In this document: piece after piece, positions 8,348 through 17,106 of the stretch
Numbering within the stretch: position 1 is the first letter of the stretch
Layout of the letters: every line of letters begins with the position of its first letter
IMG/VR virus record: IMGVR_UViG_3300010392_005395
Span: 1-55,278 of that record
Source: a virus
Direction: 5' to 3' (one strand)
DNA length: 55,278 nucleotides
Notes under the pieces: generated by a model
Told to the model about the DNA's origin: nothing
Databases searched by the model: none
The model's input: only the letters and a program-made list of their open reading frames with translations
Made by a program: the position numbers and the translations under genes

Positions 8348-10312
8348 TTAAAAACAGCGATTGTAAGTTACTGTTTCATATTCTTTTATTTTAATATCAA
8401 CACTAACGTTAGGATTAAATATTATCTGTCCATTTATGTAATCAATGGTTGAACCTGCTACATCAGTTAATGCTCCGACTCCATCATCTTTTGAAAATTG
8501 ATTTGGGTTTGCTGGTGCTAATGTTTGTTTAAATAAGTTGGGGTTATTGATATATTCAATACCAACTGTCCAACCAACTTCTACAGTATTTTCGATAATA
8601 TTTGTATTTGACAATGTGATATTTAAATCACCACCGCTTGTTAATAGGTTGTCAAAAGTCTCTTCGACTGGAGTACCAGTATCATAGTCAATAGTGAATT
8701 CTGTACCGCCGAGAGGTAATGAGTTTGGAATCCATTTAACTAATCCCGTATTGTGATCAACAGAACCTGTAGCATCACCAGAAATAACGCCTTGTGCGCT
8801 TGTTGTTGCAGTTCTAGCACTACCATCATTCCACGTGATTACAACTGTGCTAGGTGCAATACCAGCATCTGGCAATTGATATTCATACTCAACATTAGTT
8901 GGTGTTACGTTTGATCTATTGAAATATTCAGCATCTTTACCCCACGTGAATACAATCGCTGTTTGATCATCTGGTAATGCTGATAATGTGACAGATACCG
9001 TTCCAGTTACATAGTTAATCGTTCCAGAACCAATACCTGCTTCATCCCCTTCAATCCCACCTGTACCGTTATCTGACAAGTTATACCATTCCCCTAGAGC
9101 CATATAGGACACTTCTAATGAATCAGGTTTTGGGGGAGGGGATATTGTTGTATTCCAAATGAAACCACGATTAGTTTCATCAACGGGCAGCATTGCTGTA
9201 TCTGCTACAGTTTGTGGAGCACCTGCGGGATTAAATTGGCAAATGCCACTACCAAATCCAGAAGCAACATCAGAAGAAAAAGTAACTTCGCCTTGTGGAT
9301 AATCAATAGAACCGACAGTTACATTATCTCTTTTTAGATTTCCGCCAGAGTCCGTTATTTCGATTGATCCAGATTGCGATGGAATTATAAAAGTTCCAGG
9401 AACACAAGGTGATCCAAGATAAATTTTTTCTCCAACATTCCAAGTACCACCTGGACTAATTGATACATCGACAGTTCCAGAAGAGGATTCAATGACAGGA
9501 ATAGTTGTTCCATATGCATCAGCGTCTAAAATAGCCACCTCTGTTAAAGATGATGGGATCACTTGAGAATAAACAGTATCAACTGTTAGAGATAAATCTG
9601 TATTATTTGCAGCTGTTGCAAGAGGTCTTGCTGAATAGTATTTAGCAGCATTAGCTACAACGGTTTGATTGATTGTTGCATCAGGATTAGATGGGGTACG
9701 AGCAACTTCAACACCAACGAAATCATATTCGAGATTTTGAGAAATTTCTAACGTAACAACGTTTCTAAAGAATTTACCGTTACCATCTTCAAACTCTTGC
9801 AGGCTTTCAGAAACCTCTGTAATTTTTACATATTGGGTCTGACTTTCATTAGAATTCGTTAAATATAAAACATCACCGATCACTGGAACAGCAGCTGTTT
9901 CAGACTGAAACAAAGTTAAAACTTTTGAGTCCTTCCATTGCGTTGCCCATAAGTAACCGTTGTATTTAGCACCTTTTGCACGGTAATTTTCAACACGACT
10001 TTTAGCATCTGGCCTGCGGTCAAACCAGTTTTCAGTGTTAAAAAGATTTACACCGATTTTTTCATCTTTAGGAAGTTTTGAAATAATTAAATGAGATCCG
10101 AAATATTTGTCTTGAGTCTGAGTAAAAACTGCTGGAAAAATTTTACGCATTTTAACTGCGCCGTATGTTCTATCTAATGTGCTTATATCCTCGAACATAT
10201 TATTGCTTTGACCATCAACAATCACATTACCAGTCATCTGACCGCCACCTTGTGCAGTATCATCCATAGTGTCTGATTCATATATTTTTATATCATCAGT
10301 TAAAATTGGCAT
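8348..10312 (-). CDS. large tail protein with repeated beta modules
   Basis: A 654-residue protein between the tape-measure-side genes and the tail-tip genes. The N-terminal 200 residues (MKIFPAVF, KYFGSHLIISKLP, KYNGYLWATQW) form a fold I do not recognise. From about residue 300 there are at least four copies of a module with core GxIDYxxGxI/VxF/W, for example GSIDYPQGEVTFSSD, GTINYVTGTVSV, GSVDHNTGLVKW and STIDYINGQIIF. The next gene carries similar modules. I infer a structural tail-tip subunit made of Ig-like or beta-sandwich units. It starts 2 nt after the preceding stop. No enzyme motif is visible. Confidence 0.5.
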   Translation of the reverse strand: MPILTDDIKIYESDTMDDTAQGGGQMTGNVIVDGQSNNMFEDISTLDRTYGAVKMRKIFPAVFTQTQDKYFGSHLIISKLPKDEKIGVNLFNTENWFDRRPDAKSRVENYRAKGAKYNGYLWATQWKDSKVLTLFQSETAAVPVIGDVLYLTNSNESQTQYVKITEVSESLQEFEDGNGKFFRNVVTLEISQNLEYDFVGVEVARTPSNPDATINQTVVANAAKYYSARPLATAANNTDLSLTVDTVYSQVIPSSLTEVAILDADAYGTTIPVIESSSGTVDVSISPGGTWNVGEKIYLGSPCVPGTFIIPSQSGSIEITDSGGNLKRDNVTVGSIDYPQGEVTFSSDVASGFGSGICQFNPAGAPQTVADTAMLPVDETNRGFIWNTTISPPPKPDSLEVSYMALGEWYNLSDNGTGGIEGDEAGIGSGTINYVTGTVSVTLSALPDDQTAIVFTWGKDAEYFNRSNVTPTNVEYEYQLPDAGIAPSTVVITWNDGSARTATTSAQGVISGDATGSVDHNTGLVKWIPNSLPLGGTEFTIDYDTGTPVEETFDNLLTSGGDLNITLSNTNIIENTVEVGWTVGIEYINNPNLFKQTLAPANPNQFSKDDGVGALTDVAGSTIDYINGQIIFNPNVSVDIKIKEYETVTYNRCF

Positions 10313-10314
10313 TA

Positions 10315-10701
10315 TTAAACCTCGAATAAATTAATTGTGATTGAATAGATATGATCAGAGTCAGGAGCAGCTAGGTTATAAATTTGTCGTGTAGAAAGTG
10401 GGCTTTCGTTACCTGAACGATTAAACATGACATTATAATTAGTGCCATGATAATTTAGCGTCATCTGTAGGTCTGTGGTATCAACTTTTGCTTGCAATAA
10501 ATCTAGCGTGGCTTTGGTAATCCAGGCTGAATCTTCTGAACCAGACAAAGTAAATTTACGACCTTTTTGCTGAGATGCCTCTTGAATTATCAAATTTCCA
10601 GTGATAGACTTTGATATATTCTGGGATACTGTGCTCCAATCGTATTCATCAGACCATATTAAATCATCGGGAAGCGCTGTCCCGTCTAGTGTTATTGCCA
10701 T
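10315..10701 (-). CDS. tail protein, small
   Basis: 128 residues, directly downstream of the tape measure gene (3 nt gap). It is all-beta by composition: ITLDGTALPDDLIWSDEYDW at the start, ARKFTLSG-like strands in the middle and IYSITINLFEV at the end. In lambda-like phages this position holds a distal tail or minor tail protein linking the tape measure to the tip, which is my inference here. A candidate late promoter inside the end of the tape measure gene (10748-10789) points at this gene. Confidence 0.5.
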   Translation of the reverse strand: MAITLDGTALPDDLIWSDEYDWSTVSQNISKSITGNLIIQEASQQKGRKFTLSGSEDSAWITKATLDLLQAKVDTTDLQMTLNYHGTNYNVMFNRSGNESPLSTRQIYNLAAPDSDHIYSITINLFEV

Positions 10702-10704
10702 TTT

Positions 10705-13700
10705 TTATGATCCTGCGCCGATGCGTTTCAACTCTTCAATAAAACCAATTGTATCATTATTATTGGGAAACACTCCACTTGCCGCCGAGCCGCCCATGTT
10801 GAAATTCAACGTAATAGTTTCACCAGAATTTGATGTAGCACCTACCATTCCGCCAGTATTAAATCGTTGAGGCATAATACCATTATTTAATGATTTGAAA
10901 AAATCAGATCCAAACTGTTGAACCACATTTTTCTTCATTACAAATTCGCCTGGAGTTAGAAGTGCTCTGACCGTATCTCCAAGTCCAGATCCTGGCACAG
11001 TTCCACCATCAGCAAATTTAAGTGAAGATGATTTAGCCTTGCTAGAATAGAAAAATTTAAAGTCGCTACCTAAAATTAAATTAATCTTTCTTGTAAATTC
11101 TCTTGCATAATCAACATCAGCTCTAGTTCTATTACGATAGTGTTTACTAGCATATCGTTTTACATAATCAATATAATCTCTAATTGTATTTGCATCGTTG
11201 TAATTTGTTTTTAACTCATCACTTTTACCTTGTGCTGCCTCTATTACATTTTTTGCAACATCTCTAACAATATAGGTATTACGACCTTTGTAATTTAAAT
11301 ATGTATCTTGAAGAGCTTCAATCATTTTACGATAAGTTTGCTCGAATTTAACTGCACCACCAGTTGCAAACTTCTGGACACCATTAACTAAACCACCAGT
11401 CGCAAATTTCTGGATATAATCTTTACCTTGATTCAGTTTATACATGAAATCTTCGCCGTATTTTTGTACAGCAGATTTACGCATAACAAATTCTCCTGGT
11501 TCCAATAAAGCTTTTACTTTATCACCAGAACCAGACCCAGGAACTTTATCTTTACGACGAATATATCCTCCTGAATTGTAACCATGAATTATTCCACCAG
11601 TTTGTCTTTTTTGAGGAGGTTTTCCTGTTTCTTCGTAGTTAACTTTTACTGTGACGGTTTGGTTTAGTTTTTTGATCCTGGTGTCCAGATCGTTAATTTT
11701 TACAACACCATCTTCAATATCAATATCTAAAGTATGTTTACCATCTAATGCATTGGTTAGATCAGTTATTTCTACATTTAATTTATGAATAGAGTTTTTT
11801 GTAGTATCAATTTGTTCAGCAATAGATTTGGCATTTTTCTTTTGAGCTTCTGCAAATTGCTTAGATGAATCACTTAATTGTTTATTTCCTTCTTCAACAA
11901 GTTTAAGAGCATCTTTTGATTTTCTTATCTCGTTGTTATAGGTAATGTAATCACCTTTATTTGCATCAGCTTGTTTTTTATAGAATTCAGCAAGTTCTTT
12001 TGACTCTTCTACTGCCTCTTTATTAAGACGTTTAGATTCCTCAAAATTGCCAGCTTCTTGTGCCTTTCTTGCTTCACCTAATTTTTTACGGATTTTGTAA
12101 TATTTTTTGGTAGCGTCTGCTTGTTGCTCATAACTTGCACGCTCATCACCAAATAGTTTTCTCTTGAAATCAACCGTATCCTTCAACGCATCAGCAGCTT
12201 CTTTTTCAGCACTTTTAGCATTTTTAACATACTTATCCAAATTGATTTTTTGTAAGTTTAATTTCTTAAATAAAAGTGACTTTTGTGCTTCAAGATGCGA
12301 GATATTTAACTTAGTTATTTCGCTGTTACTAATTTCAATAGATGCTTTAATTTTCGTCTGATGATCGATTAAGCGATTTAATTCCTTCTTATATTCCTCT
12401 TCTGTTAACTCTGTATTGCCGTTGAAATATTCAGTCTTTAACTGCTTCATTGCAGTATTATTTGCCAGATCCTCGTCTTGTAGTTTTTTGTTAGCTTCTT
12501 GGGATGCTTTAATTTTAGATTCGTTATGAGTGTTTAATCGTTCCAACTCTTCTTCAATGGATTTAACAGCTAACTCTTTTCTCAGTAATTCAGCATTAGC
12601 TTCCAACTGTTTAACAGCGGCCTCATACGCTTCTTTACTTCCAAGTTTATCAGCGAGCGCAACCTTTTCGATCTCAACATTCGCATCAATCAATTTAGAT
12701 TGCTCTTCCAATCGTGCTTCTGCTTTTTTTGCCTGTTCTTCTAATAGTTTGTTTGCTTCCTCAAAAGATTTTATTTTTTCATCATTTGTTTCTTTAATTT
12801 TTCCAATCTCTTTATCAAGCTGTCCCAATCTATTATTAACAGTATCCTGAAAAACTTTTTCAGATTTTTGCAAACTTGCAGCTAATTCTTCATCATCCAA
12901 AAGTCCAAAAAATGCAAACACTTCAGCAGCAGCTTTTTTAACTATCATAATTAAAAATGCAAAGAAGTTTCTTATTGGAGTAACATCAACACCTACTAAT
13001 TTTGCAAGTTCATATGCAAGGAATGCGAATAGGGCAGGTAAACCCGTTAATGCTCCACCGATAAATTTAAGAGCATTACCAACTTTACCTAAGAATCCAA
13101 CCTGAGCTATAGCACCTTTGTTTGCCAACGCTGTTGATGCAGCTAAAGCTTTTTGCGCCATTGCTAATTTTGCTGTAGCCGATGCTTGAGCACTTAATGC
13201 TGGTGTTAATTTTGCAACATTTTGTTGGTAAATATTAGTGTTACGAGTCAAAGCGGCTTGAACAATTGATGCCTGTCTTTGTAGCGCAATTAATTGCGCT
13301 TCTGTTGTAGCTTCCTGTCTTTGTGTAGCTATTAATGCTTGTTTTGATCTTAATTTCTCATAATTAATTCTATTAAGAGTTTGAGATTGTTTTATTTTTT
13401 CAACGGTTTGTTGTTTTTCACGAAGTGCAGCGTTAGCCAACGTGACTTGTAGTTTTTTAACAGTAACATCTTGTTCTAAATCAGCTTGAGTCTTACCTTT
13501 AACAGCTTTTGCATGTGCCAGTGTTGCTTTCATTGCAACAGCATGAGCCTTAGCTGACGCTAATAACGATTTAACCAATTTAACAGCTAACACCGATGCA
13601 ATAACTACAGCAACGGCTTGTAACTCGTTAACAATTTCTCTTAAATTATCAGCTAAAGTTTGAAATGGTTTAGCAATAGCACTATTACCATCCTTGAACT

Positions 13701-14433
13701 CCTGCAACATTGATAAAAATTCAGTTTTTACATTTTCAAAAGAACGACTAATTGTTAACGGAATAGCAGCAGCTTCTTTATTTAAAATTTCAAGCTGGGA
13801 AATTAAACCGTTGGATACTACATCAGCTGTCAACAATCCTTGCTTCGACATTGCACGAAGTTGACCAATAGTTACCCCAAGACTTTCAGCTAAAGCTCGA
13901 ATAATACGACCACCGTTTTCGGCGAGCGCATTGAATTCTTCACCCCTAAGAACACCTGACTGAATGGCTTGCGAGAATTGGCGGATTACAGATGCAGACT
14001 CTTGTGCAGAAGCACCTGATATCTTAAGTCCCTTAGATAAGACTTCCGTTAGTTGAATTGTTTGTTCGGTTGTACCACCAGCTTTTTTGATGGCTTCATT
14101 CAAACGAATAAACAAGATTGAATTGGCTTCAAGAGACGAACCAGTTTCAAGAGATACACGCTTTAATTCTGACTTTGCGTATGTAAATTCTTCGGTAGAA
14201 CTAGTTACCAAATCAATTTTAGAATCTAAATCTACTGCTTTGTCAGATAATTGTGCTAATCCAGTTATTAAGCCTGAACCAATATTTAATCCAACAAATC
14301 CTAGAAGGGTAGTTTGAACACGTCTAACCAACCGATCAAACGAGTTCAAATTATTTTGTGCAGAACGAAGACCACGTGTTGTGTTATCAACTGTATCAAT
14401 GATTATTTGCTGATTGATATTATTACTAGCCAT
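10705..14433 (-). CDS. tail tape measure protein
   Basis: About 1242 residues; sets tail length. I start at ATG 14433 (MASNNINQQ), which has AGGA 8 nt upstream. ATG 14469 has no SD and lies within the GT extension. The N-terminus matches the TMP_2 type (SGASAQESASVIRQFSQA, then LRGEEFNALAENGGRI). A hydrophobic stretch with several membrane-like segments lies near residues 460-510, and a long coiled coil runs over roughly 520-950. Near the C-terminus the unit GG-x-PGSGxGD-x-V-x-ALL-x-PGEFVMxK occurs twice, an internal duplication. The ATG overlaps the TAG stop of the G/GT frame. Confidence 0.9.
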   Translation of the reverse strand: MASNNINQQIIIDTVDNTTRGLRSAQNNLNSFDRLVRRVQTTLLGFVGLNIGSGLITGLAQLSDKAVDLDSKIDLVTSSTEEFTYAKSELKRVSLETGSSLEANSILFIRLNEAIKKAGGTTEQTIQLTEVLSKGLKISGASAQESASVIRQFSQAIQSGVLRGEEFNALAENGGRIIRALAESLGVTIGQLRAMSKQGLLTADVVSNGLISQLEILNKEAAAIPLTISRSFENVKTEFLSMLQEFKDGNSAIAKPFQTLADNLREIVNELQAVAVVIASVLAVKLVKSLLASAKAHAVAMKATLAHAKAVKGKTQADLEQDVTVKKLQVTLANAALREKQQTVEKIKQSQTLNRINYEKLRSKQALIATQRQEATTEAQLIALQRQASIVQAALTRNTNIYQQNVAKLTPALSAQASATAKLAMAQKALAASTALANKGAIAQVGFLGKVGNALKFIGGALTGLPALFAFLAYELAKLVGVDVTPIRNFFAFLIMIVKKAAAEVFAFFGLLDDEELAASLQKSEKVFQDTVNNRLGQLDKEIGKIKETNDEKIKSFEEANKLLEEQAKKAEARLEEQSKLIDANVEIEKVALADKLGSKEAYEAAVKQLEANAELLRKELAVKSIEEELERLNTHNESKIKASQEANKKLQDEDLANNTAMKQLKTEYFNGNTELTEEEYKKELNRLIDHQTKIKASIEISNSEITKLNISHLEAQKSLLFKKLNLQKINLDKYVKNAKSAEKEAADALKDTVDFKRKLFGDERASYEQQADATKKYYKIRKKLGEARKAQEAGNFEESKRLNKEAVEESKELAEFYKKQADANKGDYITYNNEIRKSKDALKLVEEGNKQLSDSSKQFAEAQKKNAKSIAEQIDTTKNSIHKLNVEITDLTNALDGKHTLDIDIEDGVVKINDLDTRIKKLNQTVTVKVNYEETGKPPQKRQTGGIIHGYNSGGYIRRKDKVPGSGSGDKVKALLEPGEFVMRKSAVQKYGEDFMYKLNQGKDYIQKFATGGLVNGVQKFATGGAVKFEQTYRKMIEALQDTYLNYKGRNTYIVRDVAKNVIEAAQGKSDELKTNYNDANTIRDYIDYVKRYASKHYRNRTRADVDYAREFTRKINLILGSDFKFFYSSKAKSSSLKFADGGTVPGSGLGDTVRALLTPGEFVMKKNVVQQFGSDFFKSLNNGIMPQRFNTGGMVGATSNSGETITLNFNMGGSAASGVFPNNNDTIGFIEELKRIGAGS
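10748..10789 (-). promoter_or_regulatory. candidate late promoter, copy 1 (before tail-tip genes)
   Basis: The minus strand carries CTCGGCGGCAAGTGGA (10789-10774), 20 nt, then TACAAT (10753-10748) preceded by TGA, which matches an extended -10. The element sits inside the tape measure coding sequence, so the 16-mer also codes for part of GSAASG. Its 16-mer and -10 are identical, at identical spacing, to copy 2 near 19781. Downstream are the tail-tip genes from 10701 leftward. Confidence 0.7.
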
Positions 14434-14895
14434 TTGATTCGTCCTGCGTGTTGTAGAATTCGAGGACATCTAGATAAAACGACCAGTTATAATCTAGTAC
14501 GTTGATATGTCCTCTATCGATAAGATTTGCTAATGTGAAATGAAAATTTTGTCTGAGCTTTACTGGGTCGATTTTGCTTGTTCTTGAGGTAGAACTTTGT
14601 CCAGATCGAACCGTCCCATCATTACTAAAAAACTTTCGTTTACCTCTTTAAAAGCAGGAATGATTTGCTCTAAGTCACTGAACCCAAGCTCGTCAATCTC
14701 ACCGTTTTCAACGTTTACGAAGTTTTTTGCTATATCAATAACCGTGTCGTATTTATCAATAATTAAAGTTTTCACATCTAAATTTTCGTCAGAAAAAACT
14801 TCGATCAAATTTGAAAATACGTTTTTGATATCACGAGGTGTCAATTCCTTGATCGTGATTTTTTGGTCATTGATAGTTATTGTTTTTTGTTTCAT
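14426..14895 (-). CDS. tail assembly chaperone fusion (GT), by -1 frameshift
   Basis: Ribosomes reading the short chaperone gene (14895-14560) can slip at T TTT TTA (14632-14626) and continue in the -1 frame to TAG at 14426. I checked 66 codons without a stop after the slip. The product is about 156 residues: 90 shared and 66 new. The new part contains LIDRGHINVLDYNWSFYLDV, much like the T domain of lambda-type GT proteins (hydrophobic and tryptophan-rich). In this family the fusion protein and the short form together load the tape measure protein during tail assembly. The extension overlaps the tape measure start, as in other siphophages. Confidence 0.8.
14560..14895 (-). CDS. tail assembly chaperone, short form (G)
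   Basis: 111 residues, mainly helical and acidic, between the tail tube and tape measure genes, where every lambda-like phage has its G gene. It begins MKQKTITINDQKITIKELTPRDIK, a compact N-terminus often seen in these chaperones. It is the zero-frame product; the longer GT product arises by -1 slippage within its 3' end. The SD-like AAGGAT lies upstream of the start. It is not a virion protein in the family and acts in the cytoplasm on the tape measure protein. Confidence 0.8.
   Translation of the reverse strand: MKQKTITINDQKITIKELTPRDIKNVFSNLIEVFSDENLDVKTLIIDKYDTVIDIAKNFVNVENGEIDELGFSDLEQIIPAFKEVNESFLVMMGRFDLDKVLPQEQAKSTQ
14626..14632 (-). other. programmed -1 frameshift site T TTT TTA
   Basis: In the zero frame of the chaperone gene the minus strand reads AGT TTT TTA GTA, which contains T_TTT_TTA, a canonical X_XXY_YYZ slippery heptamer. 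It lies 22 codons before the zero-frame stop, and the -1 frame is open from there to 14426. Any stimulatory structure downstream was not assessed. Confidence 0.8.
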
Positions 14896-14960
14896 TAGGG
14901 TATATCCTTACTTGACATGAATGAGATAATTGGGGGAATGTTTATTCCCCCGTAAGTGGT

Positions 14961-15710
14961 TTATGAATAAGCTAAATCAGTTTGAACTTCGTAACTGTTA
15001 GATTTGCCAGACGGTGTATTTAACGTTCCGTTTAATTCTAAAGTTGCAAAATCTTCAGAAAGAAAGTCAACACCAGTTTGTGGGGTTAAAACAGCTTCCC
15101 AAACATCAACTAAAACATTACTTTGGTCGGCAAAGTTTTCACCGTCTAATTTCAAAGCGACTTTAATAGAAGAGTTGGTTCCGCCTGATATTTTGTTACC
15201 AGCGATGGTTGCGTAGTCGTAAGAGATATGTAATACATCATCTTCTGAAATAGATCCGCCTGATAATGGTTTAACAAAACCAAGATCAGCATTAACAATT
15301 TCGTAGTCTGTATTCTCAACATAAGTGGTAGTGTCAGTAACATCTTTAACGACAACACTAGTAACTTTACGATTTGCTAATTCAAAAGATTTGTCTAATT
15401 TAGCAGTCTGTGCTTCAGAAGTTACTGATCCGCCCGTTACAGATACAGAACTAACATCACCTAAAAATAATAGCGCTAAGTTATCTTTATCAAGATCGTC
15501 TAAAGCAATAGCTACTTCAGGAGGCTGCTTGATAGCAACTGAATCAAGAACTTGACCATAAGTCCCTTTGATTTTTGATTTACGCTCTTTGATTTCAGCG
15601 TTTTCTTTGATTTCAAATTTAGTAGCGTTTCCGAATGGAAGCCAGTTTTGGCTAACACCTCCAACTACACGGTTAAAGTATAATTTACCAGATCCTAAAA
15701 ATCCGCTCAT
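14961..15710 (-). CDS. major tail (tube) protein
   Basis: 249 residues, just upstream of the tail chaperone. The opening (MSGFLGSGKLYFNRVVGG, then FGNATKFEIKENAEIKERKS) and the central PPEVAIALDDLDKDNLALLFLG fit tail tube proteins of lambda-like siphophages. A later segment (TTTYVENTDYEIVNADLGFV) resembles a small inserted beta domain common in this family. Hundreds of copies would form the tail tube. Its SD GGAG (minus strand 15721-15718, 7 nt before ATG) is embedded in a strong stem (15718-15768), so translation may be controlled. Confidence 0.8.
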   Translation of the reverse strand: MSGFLGSGKLYFNRVVGGVSQNWLPFGNATKFEIKENAEIKERKSKIKGTYGQVLDSVAIKQPPEVAIALDDLDKDNLALLFLGDVSSVSVTGGSVTSEAQTAKLDKSFELANRKVTSVVVKDVTDTTTYVENTDYEIVNADLGFVKPLSGGSISEDDVLHISYDYATIAGNKISGGTNSSIKVALKLDGENFADQSNVLVDVWEAVLTPQTGVDFLSEDFATLELNGTLNTPSGKSNSYEVQTDLAYS

Positions 15711-15717
15711 AATAATT

Positions 15718-15768
15718 CTCCAATTAAAACAGTTAATTAATTAACTAGCTTCTTGCTTTAAATTGGAG
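15718..15768 (-). promoter_or_regulatory. SD-sequestering RNA hairpin before the tail tube gene
   Basis: On the plus strand CTCCAATTAAAA (15718-15729) and TTTAAATTGGAG (15757-15768) are inverted repeats pairing at 11 of 12 positions. In the minus-strand mRNA the 3' arm contains the GGAG SD of the tail tube gene, so the stem would hide it. The enclosed loop holds the perfect 16-bp palindrome AGTTAATTAATTAACT (15731-15746). No T-tract follows the stem, so it is not a simple terminator. Confidence 0.65.
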
Positions 15769-15803
15769 TGCGAATCTTTGCACCCATCATCGATGACTAA
15801 GTA

Positions 15804-15959
15804 CTAATTTTTAGGATCAGAGTCCTTTAGCAACTTAATTTTTACATCTTTGTCAGCATCAACACTGACAAGAACTTTATTTGTTTTATTTTTTACGATA
15901 GTAATTTTACTATCACCGATCATGAAAGAATGACCGACTTTTAATTCTGTGAAAAACAT
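15804..15959 (-). CDS. CsrA-like small protein
   Basis: 51 residues: MFFTELKVGHSFMIGDSKIT, then IVKNKTNKVLVSVDADKDVK, ending in a charged tail. The pattern VGxxxMIGDxxxT...NxVxVxVDAxKDV matches the CsrA/RsmA fold. The usual N-terminal LTRR is replaced by FTELK and the HREE segment is absent, so classical GGA RNA-binding residues are only partly kept. Its ATG overlaps the TAA of the upstream gene (TAATG), indicating coupled translation. Downstream lies a hairpin holding the tail tube SD. It may bind RNA, or it may be a structural protein that only resembles CsrA. Confidence 0.6.
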   Translation of the reverse strand: MFFTELKVGHSFMIGDSKITIVKNKTNKVLVSVDADKDVKIKLLKDSDPKN

Positions 15960-16141
15960 TAGACAATATCCCTAACTTTCATGAAGTTAATATCGTCGTC
16001 ACTGGCTTTTAATTCATCCAAAACAGTACCTGCTGGAAATAATTTACCTGCGTGAGTATGTTCTTTTTTAAGTTTTAAAACTTCAACGACAGCTTCTATA
16101 GTGTCATCTATTTCAAGTGTTTTAGATTTTCTATTTCTCAT
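15959..16141 (-). CDS. small conserved phage protein, DUF7210-like
   Basis: 60 residues with the pattern VLKLKKEHTHAGKLFPAGTV, then DDINFMKVRDIV. Small proteins with a xHTHAGxxYxxGxxI motif are frequent among head-tail connector and tail genes of siphophages; the function is unknown. Its stop overlaps the start of the CsrA-like gene, and it starts 8 nt after the tail terminator gene. The SD-like AGAGG precedes the start codon. Confidence 0.5.
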   Translation of the reverse strand: MRNRKSKTLEIDDTIEAVVEVLKLKKEHTHAGKLFPAGTVLDELKASDDDINFMKVRDIV

Positions 16142-16149
16142 AATAACCT

Positions 16150-16590
16150 CTATATAATTGCTTCGACTTGATACATTGATGGAAGAAAAGCTAAATCATT
16201 TTCAAATTCAGGAGCATTAAAATCACGCTCATCACTAACCATCATTAATTTTGTATAGTTATTACTTAAACGATTGCCCTTTAATTTATTTGCAATTTCA
16301 ATTAATTTATAACCACCATGTACTCTGTACAATTCTCTTGGACAAACAACAGATATACGCCAAAACATTTTTATTTTTTGTTGGTTATTTTTTGCAACTA
16401 TAGGATCAGCTTTAAAACCACCATTAACAACTAATATTCCAATTTTATCCTCGTCAACAGTATGTTGGGTGAACGATTCATTATCTAAGTCTTGAGCATT
16501 TTCAGCTGTAAAAATCATCCCTGGTTGAACTAAATTATCTAGCTCTTCTACTAATAACTCTTCAAATTCATATATATTTGAGATACCCAT
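16150..16590 (-). CDS. tail terminator / completion protein (gpU-like)
   Basis: 146 residues, directly after the minor tail Z-like gene and before the tail tube gene, where lambda U sits. The sequence is mixed alpha/beta with VDEDKIGILVVNGG, then KMFWRISVVCPRELYRVHGGYK, and a helix-strand end LPSMYQVEAII. In the family such proteins cap the tail tube and join it to the head. The assignment rests on gene order and general composition; sequence similarity to gpU itself is not obvious. Confidence 0.5.
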   Translation of the reverse strand: MGISNIYEFEELLVEELDNLVQPGMIFTAENAQDLDNESFTQHTVDEDKIGILVVNGGFKADPIVAKNNQQKIKMFWRISVVCPRELYRVHGGYKLIEIANKLKGNRLSNNYTKLMMVSDERDFNAPEFENDLAFLPSMYQVEAII

Positions 16591-17106
16591 TTACCTACGA
16601 CCTCTAGCTAATTCCTTTGCAATTTCACTTTTTAAAACTTCTGTAATTCTGTTTCTTTTTTGATTAACTTTTCTATCAACAATAGAACTTGCGTGATCTA
16701 AAGGAATTTTTTGCTCAACAAGTTTTCCATTAACACGTTTAAATACGCCTTTAAAACCTGTCCCTTTCAATTTAAAACCATTTCTAAAAAATGTATCACC
16801 AACTTTAATTCCATCTTTTAATTGCCGATGAAACTTTCCATAATGTGCAGATACAGAATTTTCACCAATCCACGTTACCGCTTTACCTCTACGACCACGT
16901 GCTTTAGCAAGCTTTTTTCTTGCTCTAACTCTTTTAAAACCACCAATTTTAATCTTATGTTTAACTGCGATTTCTTTACCGATTTCGTTACGATATTCAC
17001 GAGTAATTTTATTAGCAGTATTACGAATTGCACGACGAACCTGTCGAGGTAATAAATTTAATGTTTGGATTCGTCTTAAACGACCATCATATGTAACTCG
17101 AATCAT
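16591..17106 (-). CDS. minor tail protein Z-like
   Basis: 171 residues, very basic. The N-terminal half reads LLPRQVRRAIRNTANKITRE, then a lysine/arginine-rich segment (RVRARKKLAKARGRRGKA). The middle has WIGENSVSAHYGKFH, and a helical end follows (ITEVLKSEIAKELARGRR). This matches lambda minor tail protein Z and related head-tail joining proteins. Its start overlaps the stop of the connector gene by 4 nt, and its end abuts the tail terminator gene. Confidence 0.7.
   Translation of the reverse strand: MIRVTYDGRLRRIQTLNLLPRQVRRAIRNTANKITREYRNEIGKEIAVKHKIKIGGFKRVRARKKLAKARGRRGKAVTWIGENSVSAHYGKFHRQLKDGIKVGDTFFRNGFKLKGTGFKGVFKRVNGKLVEQKIPLDHASSIVDRKVNQKRNRITEVLKSEIAKELARGRR

Noticed and set aside
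12164-12850. Open frames on the plus strand within the tape measure gene
   Set aside because: They are antisense shadows of the coiled-coil coding sequence, with low-complexity Ser/Phe-rich products and no ribosome-binding sites.
14469-14469. ATG 14469 as tape measure start
   Set aside because: No SD, and it lies within the GT extension; ATG 14433 has AGGA at good spacing.
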